64,000 nucleotides of DNA from Variovorax sp. PBL-E5 (GCF_901827185.1 NZ_LR594671.1:682001-746000); one strand, 5' to 3'. Numbered from the stretch's first letter, positions 1 through 9,448 are shown. Notes: generated by a model not told the origin, from the sequence alone. Made by a program: numbers and translations.

Positions 1-245
1 TGGCATGCAGCTACGACGAAGGCGAGCGCTGCGACCTCGCCCGGTTCTCGCGCGCCGGCATCGACGGCACCTGCGAGGTCACGGCCGACACCATCACCCT
101 CCGTGCGACGCTGGGCTTTCTCTACAGCAGCTTCAGCGAGCAGATCGAGCAGCGCCTGACGCAGAACCTCGACGCGCTGATGGGCACCGGCACCGACGAC
201 GCATCCGTCGACGACGACGCCTACAACGACAAAGACTGGAAGTGA
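1..245 (+). CDS. 3' end of a hypothetical protein (partial)
   Basis: An open frame enters from the left edge (codons begin at base 3) and ends at TGA 243-245, leaving about 80 C-terminal residues. Visible are two Cys near the start, a Gln/Glu-rich helical stretch (around SEQIEQRLTQNL) and an acidic tail of repeated Asp before a terminal DWK. I do not recognise a family. The stop overlaps the GTG start of the CoA-transferase, so the two are probably co-transcribed. Confidence 0.6.
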   Translation, partial: ACSYDEGERCDLARFSRAGIDGTCEVTADTITLRATLGFLYSSFSEQIEQRLTQNLDALMGTGTDDASVDDDAYNDKDWK

Positions 246-1483
246 ACAGCAGCCCCGCAACGGCGCCCCCCGCGGCCGGGCCGCTCGCCGGGCTCAAGGT
301 GATCGAGCTCGGCCAGTTGATCGCCGGCCCCTTCGCGGCCCGCACGCTGGCGGACTTCGGCGCCGAGGTGATCAAGATCGAGGCACCGCGGGGCGGCGAC
401 CCGCTGCGCCAGTGGCGCCTGCTGAAGGACGGCACCTCGGTCTGGTGGCAGGTGCAGTCGCGCAACAAGCGCTCGCTCGCGCTCGACCTGCGCGAGCCCG
501 AGGCGCAGGCGATCGTGCGTCAGCTGGCGGCCGATGCCGACGTGCTGATCGAGAACTTCCGCCCGGGCGCGATGGAGGGCTGGGGGCTCGGCCCCGACGA
601 ACTGCTGGCGGCCAACCCGGCGCTGGTGATGCTGCGCATCAGCGGCTACGGTCAGACCGGCCCGTACCGCGACCGGCCCGGCTTCGGCGTCGTGGCCGAG
701 GCGATGGGCGGGCTGCGTCATCTCACCGGCGAGCCGGGCCGTGCGCCGGTGCGCGTGGGCGTCTCGATCGGCGACACGCTGGCCTCGCTGCACGGCGTGA
801 TCGGCGTGCTGCTGGCGCTGCAGCATCGCCGCGCGACGGTGAGCGTGCAGCATCCGCGCGGATGCGGACAGGTGATCGATGTCGCGCTCTACGAGGCCGT
901 CTTCAACTGCATGGAAAGCCTGCTGCCCGAGTACAGCGCGTTCGGCGCCGTGCGCGAGGCCGCCGGCAGCGCGCTGCCGGGCATCGCACCGACCAACGCC
1001 TACCGCTGTGCCGACGGCGGCTACGCGATCGTCGCGGGCAACGGCGACAGCATCTTCCGCCGGCTCATGCGCTGCATCGGCCGCGACGATCTGGCAGCCG
1101 ACCCCGCGCTGGCCGACAACGCGGGCCGCGTGGCGCAGGTGGCGACGCTCGACGCGGCGATCGGCGCCTGGACCGCCACGCGCACGGTCGATGCCGTGCT
1201 CGATGCCCTGGCCGCGGCGCAGGTGCCGGCCGGCCGCATCTACACCATCGCCGACATCGCCGCCGATCCGCACTACGCGGCGCGCGGCATGCTGCGGCAG
1301 GTCGAGATGGCCGACGGCAGTGCGCTTGCGGTGCCGGGCTTCGTGCCGAAGCTCTCGCTGACGCCGGCCGCGCATCGGCGCAACGCGCCGGCACTGGGCG
1401 AAGACACCGATGCGGTGCTGCGCGAAGTGGGATTGAGCGAAGCGCAGATCGCCGCGCTGCGCGAGCGGGGCATCGTCGGCTAG
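242..1483 (+). CDS. CaiB/BaiF family III CoA-transferase
   Basis: Family III CoA-transferases move CoA between carboxylic acids through an aspartyl-CoA intermediate; this one is cytosolic and its acid substrate cannot be read from sequence. At 413 residues it has normal family length. The N-terminal GLKVIELGQLIAGPFA motif, ADFGAEVIKIE, and the block VGVSIGD with Asp178 at the expected catalytic position are all present. The GTG at 242 is chosen because the conserved N-terminus begins about 15 residues later and it overlaps the previous stop; the open frame continues upstream to base 5, but that stretch is arginine-rich and antiparallel to nothing conserved. A perfect palindrome lies immediately after the gene. 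Confidence 0.88.
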   Translation: MNSSPATAPPAAGPLAGLKVIELGQLIAGPFAARTLADFGAEVIKIEAPRGGDPLRQWRLLKDGTSVWWQVQSRNKRSLALDLREPEAQAIVRQLAADADVLIENFRPGAMEGWGLGPDELLAANPALVMLRISGYGQTGPYRDRPGFGVVAEAMGGLRHLTGEPGRAPVRVGVSIGDTLASLHGVIGVLLALQHRRATVSVQHPRGCGQVIDVALYEAVFNCMESLLPEYSAFGAVREAAGSALPGIAPTNAYRCADGGYAIVAGNGDSIFRRLMRCIGRDDLAADPALADNAGRVAQVATLDAAIGAWTATRTVDAVLDALAAAQVPAGRIYTIADIAADPHYAARGMLRQVEMADGSALAVPGFVPKLSLTPAAHRRNAPALGEDTDAVLREVGLSEAQIAALRERGIVG

Positions 1484-1498
1484 CGCGCCGCGGCGCGC
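1483..1498. terminator. 16-base GC palindrome between convergent genes, possible terminator
   Basis: GCGCGCCG followed by its exact complement CGGCGCGC sits between the CoA-transferase stop and the acyl-CoA-binding protein stop. It could fold on either strand and end both transcripts. There is no T-tract, so intrinsic termination is only a suggestion. Confidence 0.35.
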
Positions 1499-1499
1499 G

Positions 1500-1754
1500 T
1501 CAGCGCAGCGACTCGATCAGGTCCACGTAGGCCTGCTTGGCCTCGTCGGCGCCGAGGCCCTTGCGGGTGGTCCAGGCCTCCCATTTGGCGCGCGCGACGA
1601 TGTCGCCGAAGCTCGGCTTCTTCTCGGTGTTGTCGCCGGCCGTGGCCTGCTTGAAGAGCCCGTAGATCTTGAGCAGCGTCGGGTTGTCGGGGCGCTCGGC
1701 GAGCAGTTTGGCGTTGGCCTGGGCGGTTTCGAACAGGGCGTTCAGATCGGACAT
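1500..1754 (-). CDS. Acyl-CoA-binding protein (ACBP)
   Basis: A small cytosolic protein that binds and buffers long-chain acyl-CoA. Its 84 residues match the usual 80-90 of the family. ACBP landmarks are visible: the helix ending LLKIYGLFKQAT, the GD turn, and KWEAW followed by G-x-x-x-x-EA-x-x-x-Y. The neighbouring CoA-transferase and phasin-like gene fit a lipid and CoA theme, but it has its own transcription unit, convergent with the CoA-transferase. Confidence 0.9.
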   Translation of the reverse strand: MSDLNALFETAQANAKLLAERPDNPTLLKIYGLFKQATAGDNTEKKPSFGDIVARAKWEAWTTRKGLGADEAKQAYVDLIESLR

Positions 1755-1814
1755 GCGGGCATCGTCGTCAGGAAAAGGAGCCGCATCTTAAGGCGCTGCC
1801 GCCGCCGATCGAAC

Positions 1815-2645
1815 TCAGTCGAAGAGCCCGGCGCGCGCCAGTTCCACGTCGAGCCGCTCGCGCGCATCGGCCGGCTCCAGCGCCGAGGCCCGCTCGTAGA
1901 GCCGCGTGGCCTCGGCCATGCGCGAATCGCCGTGCAGCATCAGCAGGCCGCGGCCGTACTCCATCAGCGCGCAGGCCGAATGGGGATGGAGCTGCAGCCC
2001 GCGCTCGAAGAGCTGGATGGCGGTCTCGGTGCGCACGCCGTAGGTCATGCGGCCCACCAGCACGCCGACCTTGTCGATCACCTCGGCGTGGAACGAGGCG
2101 AGCGCGATGTGCGCGTCGGCGTGGTGCGGTTGCAGCGCGATCACGCGTTCGAGTGCATTCTTGACCTTGCCGCCCAGGCCCTGCGCCAGCGCGCGCGCGA
2201 CGCTGATGCCCTGGCTGTAGCGTCCCAGCGCGTAGGCCTGCCAGTAGAGCGCCTGGCAGTTCTCGGGCTCTTCGCCGGATTGCGCGGTGGCACGTTCGGC
2301 CACCTGCCTGAACAGCGCCAGCCGCACCGCTTCGCGCGGCTCGAGGTAGTTGGCATAGATGGCCGTCGCCTGGTTGGCGAGCGCGAGCCCGTCGTGGCCG
2401 TGCTGCAGGCCGATGGCGGCGGCGCGCTCGAAGTCGCCGCCGTGGTAGTGGGCCCAGCCCTCCGCCAGCGGTCCGGGCGCGGGCGGCTGCAGGCCCTGGC
2501 CTGCGTGCAGCCGCGTCCATTGCGCGAGCAGCGAGGCGGCGTCGAAGCGGGGCACGTCCTGGTATGGGAGCCGGGTCCACGGTTGGGCATCGGCCGCCTG
2601 GTCGGCCGGCAGCAGCGAGAGAGGTTGAAGATCCGGAGGGGGCAT
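1815..2645 (-). CDS. TPR-like hypothetical protein
   Basis: The product is a 276-residue, alpha-helical, Ala/Leu-rich protein. The C-terminal half shows tetratricopeptide-like spacing (LQPHHADAHIALASF, ETAIQLFERGLQLHPHSACALMEYG, EATRLYERASALEP), suggesting three degenerate TPR units and a role in protein binding. No signal peptide or membrane segment is seen. ATG 2645 is chosen because it lies 11 bases after the TetR gene's stop; upstream codons in the same frame only shadow that gene. The two genes are likely one transcript. No specific function can be assigned. Confidence 0.72.
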   Translation of the reverse strand: MPPPDLQPLSLLPADQAADAQPWTRLPYQDVPRFDAASLLAQWTRLHAGQGLQPPAPGPLAEGWAHYHGGDFERAAAIGLQHGHDGLALANQATAIYANYLEPREAVRLALFRQVAERATAQSGEEPENCQALYWQAYALGRYSQGISVARALAQGLGGKVKNALERVIALQPHHADAHIALASFHAEVIDKVGVLVGRMTYGVRTETAIQLFERGLQLHPHSACALMEYGRGLLMLHGDSRMAEATRLYERASALEPADARERLDVELARAGLFD

Positions 2646-2656
2646 GCGTGGACGTG

Positions 2657-3331
2657 TCAGACCGTTGCAGGTTGATCTTCGCCGGAATAGGCATTGCTCA
2701 GCGTCAGCAGATGCCGCCGCTGTTCGGTCGCAAGGTAGGGCGCCAGCAGGTGCAGCGTATGGTGCGCGCCGCGCAGCAGCGCGCCCTGCGCGTGCGCGGG
2801 CTCCAGCGCCTCGCGCGGATTGCGCACGTACTCGTAGCTGAGCCAGTAGGTCAGCACCACCACCATGCTTTGAGCCAGCGGGTCGACCTCGTGCACATCG
2901 ATGTCGAGGTGCCCGGCGTGGCTCATGCCCGCGAGCAAGGCGCGGATGGCGCGCGCCTTGTTCTTCAGCACCAGCTGGAACTGGGTCTCGAGATGCCGGT
3001 TCTTGCTCAGCAGGTCGTTCAGGTCGCGGTAGAGAAAGCGGTAGCGCCAGATCAGCTCGAACAGGCTGTGCATGAAGAACCACGCATCCTCGACGTCGTG
3101 CACGCCTTCGCTTGCGTGCAGCAACTCGTTGAGCTCGGTCTCGTAGCCCTCGTAGAGCCGGTTGATCAGCTCGTCCTTGGCGGGATAGTGGTAGTAGAGA
3201 TTGCCCGGGCTGATGTTGAGCTCGCCCGCCACCAGCGTCGTCGAGACGTTCGGCTCCCCGAAGCGGTTGAACAGGTCAAGCGCGGCTTCGAGGATGCGTT
3301 GCGCAGTGCGGCGTGGCGCTTTCTTGGCCAT
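2657..3331 (-). CDS. TetR/AcrR family transcriptional regulator
   Basis: A DNA-binding repressor of about 224 residues. The N-terminal helix-turn-helix is clear: RILEAALDLFNRFG, then VAGELNISPGNLYYHYPAKDELI. The C-terminal ligand domain is the type seen in short-chain and fatty-acid regulators; the ligand is unknown. ATG 3331 (MAKKAPR) is preferred over a GTG ten codons upstream because AGGGG stands at a good distance before it. It is followed closely by the TPR-like gene. The nearby phasin-like gene makes a link with storage lipid possible but unproven. Confidence 0.85.
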   Translation of the reverse strand: MAKKAPRRTAQRILEAALDLFNRFGEPNVSTTLVAGELNISPGNLYYHYPAKDELINRLYEGYETELNELLHASEGVHDVEDAWFFMHSLFELIWRYRFLYRDLNDLLSKNRHLETQFQLVLKNKARAIRALLAGMSHAGHLDIDVHEVDPLAQSMVVVLTYWLSYEYVRNPREALEPAHAQGALLRGAHHTLHLLAPYLATEQRRHLLTLSNAYSGEDQPATV

Positions 3332-3444
3332 GTCGTAGCCCCTGGTTGTCTCTGGGGGCACTCTAGCGCAAGTCCCGGGCGGCCGGGCAATCGATGTCGA
3401 AGGTCGATGGCGGCCGGGGACAGTCAGGCGATGCTCAGGACGCC

Positions 3445-3957
3445 TCAGGTACCCGAACTGCCGCGCGTTGCGCGGCGCCGCAGGGGCTTGGCCGCGGCGG
3501 CATCGCTCGACTTGCGTGCCGCGGTCTTGCGTGCCGGTCGAGGCGCTGCATGGCCCGCCGTATCCGTGCGCCGCAGCTGGGCTTCGAGCGCTTCCACGCG
3601 CGCCTGCAGCGCGGCCATCTGCTCGGCCGAAGGCGTGCCGAGCTTGTCGAGCGCGCGTGCCACGCGGTCTTCGAAGATGGTCTCGAGCTTGCCCCAGCCG
3701 CCCGCGGCCTTGGTGCCGAACTCGCTGGCGAGGCCGGCCATGCGGGCCTGCGCCTGGGCCAGCGTTTCCTCGGCGGCGCGCTGGGTCTTTTTCTGCACGC
3801 CGGCGCCGTCTTTCACCAGCGCTTCGAAAGCCTTGCTGCCTTCCTGCTGCATCTTGGCGAAGGCGCCGAGGCCGGCCAGCCAGATCTGCTGGGCCGAGTC
3901 CTTGATGCGATCGGCGGCCGCGGTGGCCTCTTCGTTCTTGGGGTTGGGCTTTTCCAT
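3445..3957 (-). CDS. Phasin family (poly-hydroxyalkanoate granule-associated) protein
   Basis: A 170-residue protein of the PhaI/PhaF type that coats polyhydroxyalkanoate granules. The N-terminal half contains the phasin signature region (IWLAGLGAFAKMQQEGSKAF and TFRAAEET-like helices), then a predicted amphipathic coiled coil (MAALQARVEALEAQL). The last 40 residues are a basic Ala/Lys/Pro/Arg tail resembling the histone-like, DNA-binding tail of PhaF. It begins at ATG 3957 and is transcribed away from the polysaccharide locus. Confidence is good for family, lower for the granule role. Confidence 0.82.
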   Translation of the reverse strand: MEKPNPKNEEATAAADRIKDSAQQIWLAGLGAFAKMQQEGSKAFEALVKDGAGVQKKTQRAAEETLAQAQARMAGLASEFGTKAAGGWGKLETIFEDRVARALDKLGTPSAEQMAALQARVEALEAQLRRTDTAGHAAPRPARKTAARKSSDAAAAKPLRRRATRGSSGT

Positions 3958-4033
3958 GGATGTGATCTCGGTGGGCGAAGCATTCGACTTTAGGCCACGG
4001 GGCGGCCCATTGTTAGAGCGGGATGCCCATGCG

Positions 4034-5782
4034 TCAGCCGCGATGCTGCCGCAGCAGCAGATGGAGGTCGTCGCGGACCCACTCGACCGGGGTCGTGAGG
4101 GTGCTCTTGATCTGGGTCCATTGCGCCGCGCCGGTCACTTCGGCTTCGGGATCGGCGCTGCTGGCGCGCAGCAGCGCAGAGCTGAACACGCCCAGGAAGA
4201 TGAGCGCCGCCATGACCGCGATGGCCGAGGCGGCCGAGGGCATCGCGGCGCTGGCCGCCGGACTTGCGGTCGGCCGCACGCCCAGGCGCTGCAGCTCGAA
4301 GCTTGCGCGTCCATCGCCGGCCATCTCGAACTCGAGCACGAGCACGCGCGGCGCAGGGTCCGCATTCAGGCGGATCGAGAGGTCGAGGCGCACCTTGGCT
4401 CGCACGCCGCCGCCCGGCATCGCCTGCACGTCGGCACGGTGCCCGTCGATCCAGGCACGCACGAGCGGCCGCCGTGCCGCTGCCGGCGCGGACAGCAGGC
4501 CTTCGACATGCGCGTGAAGAAAAGAGGCGCCGGCCAGGGATCCGGCCTCCAGCGGGATGACGACGCAGGCGCGTTCGCCGGCAGTCAGCACCCCGACGCC
4601 GTCGATCGTGCGCCAGCCGAAGCTGAGCCAGTTCCGCGCCGGTCCGGCGGCCCGCAGATCGTGGACCGCGCCGAGCGTCGGCACGGGTGGCGTGACCAGC
4701 CCCGGGTTTTGCGCATCCCGCCCCCAGCGCAGGGCGAACGCGCGGTCCAGCGCGTCGTCCGGAAAGCGGGATGCGCGCGGCGGCATGTCGGACGCGCCGG
4801 CGACGATGCCGGCGAGCGCTTCGAGCGACATGATGCCCGGGCCGACCGGCATCCAGTCCGAGCAGCTTGCCGGCAGGTGGCCGCGGCTGTTCCTGTCGGA
4901 GGCAATCAGGTGCACGGCCGGCTTCATGAAGTAGGTCGCCTCGTGCAGCGCGCCCGACGAGAGTCCGCAGACGAATTCGACGTTGTCCGCGCACAGCAGC
5001 GCGTAGATGTTGGCGTCGGTCCAGGCCGTGTTGGGGATCGGGGCCGCGAGTTCGGCGAGGTGCCGCAGGTCGGGCTCGTAGGGGTGCGGCTTGATCACCA
5101 GGAGATCGACGCTCCGGGCCAGCTCCCGCACCGGGTCGAGCACCTCGATCGGGCGCGCGATCCTGCCGTCGCGCACCAGCGCCAGGTCGATCGCGCTCTG
5201 GCCGCAGAACAGCCCGACACGCAGCCCGCGGTGGAAGAGCTGCGAGGCGCTGCGGCGCGAGAAGTAGCCGTGCGTCGCGGTGGCTTCGTTCCAGAACGCT
5301 TCCTCGTCGATGCGCCAGCCCGCGAGTACGGCTTCGATCTGCCGATCGTTGGTGCGCGCGCAGAAGGCCAGGTGCGATGCGAAACGGACCGGCGAGATCT
5401 CGATGTCGATGAAGGAGGCGCCCTGCCGGTCGACCCAATGCATGAGGGAGGGCGGCATGCCCCAGCCGATCACCAACTGGCGCGGCGCGAGCCGGGGCAG
5501 CAGTCCCGCGTCCAGCAGCGGCGCCAGGTCCGCCGCGCAGGTGCGGGCCCAGCCCGCCGCGCTGCGCGGCAGCGCCAGCGCATCCATCATCGCGCCGACG
5601 TCGAGCGTACCGCCTTCGGAGCGGGCATGGACCTCCCGGCACTGGAGGCCGAGCCGTCCGGCCGGCAGCCCGAAGGCCTTGAAAAGAAATTGCCGGTTCG
5701 CCGGATACGACGGCAATGCGTTGTCGGGCGAGCGAAAGAAATTGTCGACGAACACGATTTCGTCGAAGCGCATGCCGCTCAT
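4034..5782 (-). CDS. Capsule-polysaccharide/sialyltransferase-like protein with C-terminal membrane anchor
   Basis: A 582-residue protein. A GT-B-like region carries an IKPHP element (residues about 230-234) and a GLSSG element (273-277), spaced as in capsule-polysaccharide and bacterial sialyl/Kdo-type transferases where HP and SS motifs contact the nucleotide. The second half is a beta-rich domain of unknown function. Residues about 514-538 form one hydrophobic segment, followed by a 44-residue soluble tail. ATG 5782 (MSGMRF) is favoured by GAGGA upstream; a start 16 codons earlier is possible. It is divergent from rfbB and borders the locus. The enzymatic role is inference; substrate is unknown. 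Confidence 0.55.
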   Translation of the reverse strand: MSGMRFDEIVFVDNFFRSPDNALPSYPANRQFLFKAFGLPAGRLGLQCREVHARSEGGTLDVGAMMDALALPRSAAGWARTCAADLAPLLDAGLLPRLAPRQLVIGWGMPPSLMHWVDRQGASFIDIEISPVRFASHLAFCARTNDRQIEAVLAGWRIDEEAFWNEATATHGYFSRRSASQLFHRGLRVGLFCGQSAIDLALVRDGRIARPIEVLDPVRELARSVDLLVIKPHPYEPDLRHLAELAAPIPNTAWTDANIYALLCADNVEFVCGLSSGALHEATYFMKPAVHLIASDRNSRGHLPASCSDWMPVGPGIMSLEALAGIVAGASDMPPRASRFPDDALDRAFALRWGRDAQNPGLVTPPVPTLGAVHDLRAAGPARNWLSFGWRTIDGVGVLTAGERACVVIPLEAGSLAGASFLHAHVEGLLSAPAAARRPLVRAWIDGHRADVQAMPGGGVRAKVRLDLSIRLNADPAPRVLVLEFEMAGDGRASFELQRLGVRPTASPAASAAMPSAASAIAVMAALIFLGVFSSALLRASSADPEAEVTGAAQWTQIKSTLTTPVEWVRDDLHLLLRQHRG

Positions 5783-6008
5783 GGTTCCATCCTCGAAGGT
5801 CGGTCTTCGCCGTTTTTCACGGCTTTGCAATTTCGGAGCCGGCGCCGATGCATCGAGTTCCAGGCTTTACCGTTGCTTAACCAAGGGCCGCCTCCAATGA
5901 CGCGAGCCTGACAATGCCGTCAGCGTGGCGGCCCATCCCGAGGGCGATGAGATAATCCCGCCCGATCGTCGGCGGGCGGTCGTTCATTCCAAACTGCAGG
6001 GAATCCGC
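5783..6008. promoter_or_regulatory. Divergent intergenic region before rfbB
   Basis: This 226-base gap separates two divergent genes and must hold promoters for both. On the + strand GATAAT at 5951-5956 is a good -10 match but no convincing -35 lies 16-18 bases upstream. A GC-rich inverted repeat (CCCGCC...GGCGGG) follows at about 5957-5972. No JUMPstart/ops element (GGCGGTAGC) was found. Confidence 0.35.
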
Positions 6009-7088
6009 ATGATCCTCGTGACCGGCGGCGCCGGCTTCATCGGCGCCAATTTCGTACTCGACTGGCTCGCCCACGGCGATGAAGCGGTCGTCAACCTCGA
6101 CAAGCTCACCTATGCCGGCAATCTCGAGACCCTGGCGTCGCTGAAGGACAACCCGAAGCACGTCTTCGTGCAGGGCGACATCGGCGACAGCGCCCTGGTC
6201 GACCGCCTGCTGGCCGAGCACCGGCCGCGCGCGGTCGTCAACTTCGCGGCCGAGTCGCATGTCGACCGCTCGATCCATGGGCCCGAGGACTTCGTGCAGA
6301 CCAACGTGCTCGGCACCTTCCGCCTGCTCGAATCCGTGCGCGGCCACTGGAGCGCATTGCCGGCCGATGCGAAAGCGGCGTTCCGCCTGCTGCATGTCTC
6401 GACCGACGAGGTCTACGGTTCGCTGTCCGCCAAGGACCCTGCCTTCACCGAAGAGAACAAGTACGAGCCCAACAGCCCTTACTCGGCCAGCAAGGCCGCG
6501 AGCGACCACCTGGTGCGCGCCTGGCATCACACCTACGGCCTGCCGGTGCTCACGACCAACTGCTCCAACAACTACGGCCCCTTCCATTTCCCCGAGAAGC
6601 TCATCCCGCTGATGATCGTCAACGCGCTCGCCGGCAAGTCGCTGCCGGTGTACGGCGACGGCATGCAGGTGCGCGACTGGCTCTATGTCAAGGACCATTG
6701 CAGCGCGATTCGCCGTGTGCTCGAAGCGGGCCGACTCGGCGAGACCTACAACGTCGGCGGCTGGAACGAGAAGCCCAACATCGACATCGTCAACACGGTC
6801 TGTGCGCTGCTCGACGAACTGCGCCCGCGCGCCGACGGCAAGCCCTACCGCGAACAGATCACCTATGTGACCGACCGTCCCGGCCACGACCGCCGCTACG
6901 CGATCGACGCGCGCAAGCTCGAACGCGAACTCGGCTGGAAGCCGGCCGAGACCTTCGACACCGGCATCCGCAAGACCGTCGAGTGGTACCTGGCCCACGG
7001 CGAATGGGTGCGCAACGTGCAAAGCGGCGCCTACCGCGACTGGGTGCAGAAGCACTACGACGCGGCACCCGCAAAGGCCGCGGCATGA
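6009..7088 (+). CDS. rfbB: dTDP-glucose 4,6-dehydratase
   Basis: Cytosolic NAD-dependent SDR that converts dTDP-glucose to dTDP-4-keto-6-deoxyglucose. It has 359 residues, normal length. Visible are the Rossmann motif GGAGFIG (6-12), the STDEVYG catalytic strand with Thr132-Asp133-Glu134, and YSASK with Tyr158 and Lys162. ATG 6009 directly precedes the Rossmann fold. It is the first gene of a long + operon; its stop overlaps the rfbD start. Its product is the branch point for three sugars encoded here: L-rhamnose, a 4-amino sugar (aminotransferase at 16979) and a 3-acetamido sugar (genes at 28991 and 30893). Confidence 0.97.
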   Translation: MILVTGGAGFIGANFVLDWLAHGDEAVVNLDKLTYAGNLETLASLKDNPKHVFVQGDIGDSALVDRLLAEHRPRAVVNFAAESHVDRSIHGPEDFVQTNVLGTFRLLESVRGHWSALPADAKAAFRLLHVSTDEVYGSLSAKDPAFTEENKYEPNSPYSASKAASDHLVRAWHHTYGLPVLTTNCSNNYGPFHFPEKLIPLMIVNALAGKSLPVYGDGMQVRDWLYVKDHCSAIRRVLEAGRLGETYNVGGWNEKPNIDIVNTVCALLDELRPRADGKPYREQITYVTDRPGHDRRYAIDARKLERELGWKPAETFDTGIRKTVEWYLAHGEWVRNVQSGAYRDWVQKHYDAAPAKAAA

Positions 7089-7975
7089 AGCTGCTGCTGC
7101 TCGGCAAGGGCGGCCAGGTCGGCTGGGAGCTGCAGCGCAGCCTGGCGCCGCTGGGCGAATTGGTGGCGCTGGATTTCGACAGCACCGAGCTGCACGCCGA
7201 CTTCAGCCATCCCGAGCAACTGGCGGACACCGTGCGCCAGGTGCGGCCCGACGTGATCGTCAATGCCGCGGCGCACACCGCCGTCGACAAGGCCGAGAGC
7301 GAGCCCGATGTCGCGCGCAAGCTCAACGCGACATCGCCGGGCGTGGTCGCCGAAGCGGCGCAGCAGGTCGGTGCCCTGATGGTTCACTATTCCACCGACT
7401 ACGTGTTCGACGGCAGCGGCAGCACGCCGTGGCGCGAAGACGATGCCACCGGCCCGCTGAGCGTGTACGGCAGCACCAAGCTCGAAGGCGAGCAACTGGT
7501 GGCCGCGCACTGTGCACGGCATCTGATCCTTCGCACCAGCTGGGTCTACGCGGCGCGCGGCGGCAACTTCGCCAAGACCATGCTGCGACTGGCCAAGGAG
7601 CGCGAGCGGCTCACCGTCATCGACGACCAGTTCGGCGCGCCGACCGGCGCCGAACTGCTGGCCGATGTGACCGCCCATGCGATCCGGGACATCTTGCGCG
7701 ATCCGGCCAAAGTAGGGCTCTATCACGTGGTCGCCGACGGCGAGACCACCTGGCATGGCTACGCGCGCTTCGTGCTCGAACAGGCCGAGGCCGCGGGCGT
7801 TGCGCTCAAGGCATCGCCCGCCGCAGTAGACCCCGTGCCGACCAGCGCCTTTCCGACGCCGGCAGTGCGCCCGCACAATTCGCGGCTCGACACGAGCAAA
7901 TTCCAATCGACCTTCGGACTCCGCCTGCCGCCCTGGCAGGAAGGCGTCGCGCGCATGCTGCGCGAGACGCTCTGA
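7085..7975 (+). CDS. rfbD: dTDP-4-dehydrorhamnose reductase
   Basis: Last step of dTDP-L-rhamnose synthesis: NADPH reduction of dTDP-4-keto-L-rhamnose. The 296 residues match the family. The N-terminal GKGGQVG nucleotide-binding motif, [21 protein letters not shown], and the catalytic YGSTK (Tyr128, Lys132) are visible. It starts within the rfbB stop (ATGA overlap), so the pair is translationally coupled. A gap of 31 bases separates it from rfbA. Confidence 0.96.
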   Translation: MKLLLLGKGGQVGWELQRSLAPLGELVALDFDSTELHADFSHPEQLADTVRQVRPDVIVNAAAHTAVDKAESEPDVARKLNATSPGVVAEAAQQVGALMVHYSTDYVFDGSGSTPWREDDATGPLSVYGSTKLEGEQLVAAHCARHLILRTSWVYAARGGNFAKTMLRLAKERERLTVIDDQFGAPTGAELLADVTAHAIRDILRDPAKVGLYHVVADGETTWHGYARFVLEQAEAAGVALKASPAAVDPVPTSAFPTPAVRPHNSRLDTSKFQSTFGLRLPPWQEGVARMLRETL

Positions 7976-8006
7976 GCTTCACGCAGACAGAGAAGACCAC
8001 GACAAC

Positions 8007-8894
8007 ATGACGCAACGCAAAGGCATCATCCTGGCCGGCGGCTCCGGCACGCGGCTGCATCCCGCCACGCTCGCGATGAGCAAGCAGCTGCTGCCGGTGT
8101 ACGACAAGCCGATGATCTACTACCCGCTGAGCACCCTGATGCTCGGCGGCATGCGCGACATCCTGATCATCAGCACGCCGCAGGACACGCCGCGCTTCCA
8201 GCAGCTGCTGGGCGACGGCAGCCAATGGGGCATCAACCTGCAATATGCGGTGCAGCCGAGCCCGGACGGCCTGGCGCAGGCCTTCCTCATCGGCGACAAG
8301 TTCATCGGGGATGCGCCGAGCGCGCTGGTGCTGGGGGACAACATCTTCTACGGACATGACTTCGTGCATCTGCTCTCCGATGCCGATACGAAGCAGGCCG
8401 GCGCCACCGTGTTCGCCTACCACGTGCACGATCCCGAGCGCTACGGCGTGGTGGCCTTCGATGCCAACGGCAAGGCCAGCAGCATCGAGGAAAAGCCAGC
8501 CAGGCCCAAGAGCAGCTATGCGGTGACGGGGCTCTATTTCTACGACAACCAGGTCATCGACATTGCGAAGGCCGTGAAGCCGAGTGCGCGGGGCGAGCTG
8601 GAAATCACGGCGGTGAACCAGGCGTATCTCGATCGCGATCAGCTCAATGTGCAGATCATGCAGCGCGGCTATGCGTGGCTGGATACGGGGACGCACGAGA
8701 GCCTGCTGGAGGCCGGGCAATTCATCGCGACGCTGGAGCATCGGCAGGGGTTGAAGATTGCTTGCCCGGAGGAGATTGCGTGGCGGCATGGGTTCATCGA
8801 TGCAGAGCAATTGACGAAGCTTGCCGCGCCGCTGGAGAAGAGCGGGTATGGCAAGTACCTGAACCACCTTTTGGCTGAAGAGGTCCGGTCATGA
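8007..8894 (+). CDS. rfbA: Glucose-1-phosphate thymidylyltransferase
   Basis: Makes dTDP-glucose from dTTP and glucose-1-phosphate and so feeds all dTDP sugars of the locus. It has 295 residues with the signature GGSGTRLHP near the N-terminus, the [18 protein letters not shown] block and EEKPARPKS. The last 100 codons change style: Gly GGC gives way to GGG and Leu CTG to TTG, a usage that continues into rfbC. This suggests a recombination junction inside the gene (see findings). The stop overlaps the rfbC start. Confidence 0.97.
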   Translation: MTQRKGIILAGGSGTRLHPATLAMSKQLLPVYDKPMIYYPLSTLMLGGMRDILIISTPQDTPRFQQLLGDGSQWGINLQYAVQPSPDGLAQAFLIGDKFIGDAPSALVLGDNIFYGHDFVHLLSDADTKQAGATVFAYHVHDPERYGVVAFDANGKASSIEEKPARPKSSYAVTGLYFYDNQVIDIAKAVKPSARGELEITAVNQAYLDRDQLNVQIMQRGYAWLDTGTHESLLEAGQFIATLEHRQGLKIACPEEIAWRHGFIDAEQLTKLAAPLEKSGYGKYLNHLLAEEVRS

Positions 8895-9448
8895 AAGTGA
8901 CGCCTACCGCGATTCCGGACGTGCTCGTCATCGAGCCCAAGGTGTTCGGCGATGCGCGCGGATTCTTTTTCGAGAGCTTCAATCAGAAGGCATTCGACGA
9001 GGCGATCGGGCGGCATGTGGAGTTCGTGCAGGACAACCATTCGCGATCTGCCAAGGGTGTGCTGAGAGGGTTGCACTATCAGATCAAGCAAACGCAGGGG
9101 AAGCTGGTGCGGGTCGTGCGCGGGGCTGCGTATGACGTGGCGGTGGACATTCGCAAGTCGTCGCCGACTTTCGGGCAATGGGTGGGGGTCGAGTTGAGCG
9201 AGGAGAGCCAGAAGCAACTGTGGGTGCCCGAAGGCTTCGCGCATGGCTTCTTGGTGGTGAGCGAGTCAGCGGACTTTCTGTACAAAGCGACGGACTTCTA
9301 TGCCCCGCAGTACGAGCGCGCGATTCGCTGGAACGATCCCAAGTTGGGTATTCAATGGCCCGATACGGGTGCGCCCCCGCAACTGTCAGCGAAAGATCAA
9401 CAGGCGGTGACGCTTGAAGTTGCCGAGCACTTCGTTGAAATTAGATGA
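8891..9448 (+). CDS. rfbC: dTDP-4-dehydrorhamnose 3,5-epimerase
   Basis: Cofactor-free cupin that epimerises C3 and C5 of dTDP-4-keto-6-deoxyglucose, giving the L-rhamnose configuration. The 185 residues match the family. The catalytic region RGLHYQ and the block [10 protein letters not shown], followed by YKATDFYAP, are present. It overlaps rfbA by four bases. Codon use is less GC-rich than in rfbB and rfbD. With rfbA, B and D it completes the L-rhamnose pathway in the order BDAC. Confidence 0.96.
   Translation: MKVTPTAIPDVLVIEPKVFGDARGFFFESFNQKAFDEAIGRHVEFVQDNHSRSAKGVLRGLHYQIKQTQGKLVRVVRGAAYDVAVDIRKSSPTFGQWVGVELSEESQKQLWVPEGFAHGFLVVSESADFLYKATDFYAPQYERAIRWNDPKLGIQWPDTGAPPQLSAKDQQAVTLEVAEHFVEIR

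Noticed and set aside
5..241. Upstream extension of the CoA-transferase open frame
   Set aside because: It is arginine-rich and overlaps the clearly coding end of the previous gene in another frame; the family N-terminus begins after GTG 242.
2564..5911. A 1115-codon open frame on the + strand opposite the TetR, phasin and capsule-like genes
   Set aside because: It is a shadow of high-GC genes on the other strand, is His/Arg/Gln-rich, crosses three real genes and a plausible intergenic gap, and shows no family motif.
5783..6008. JUMPstart/ops element for RfaH-type antitermination of the long operon
   Set aside because: No GGCGGTAGC-type core was found here or in the other large spacers; the one GCGGTAGCG seen near 26895 lies inside a coding region.
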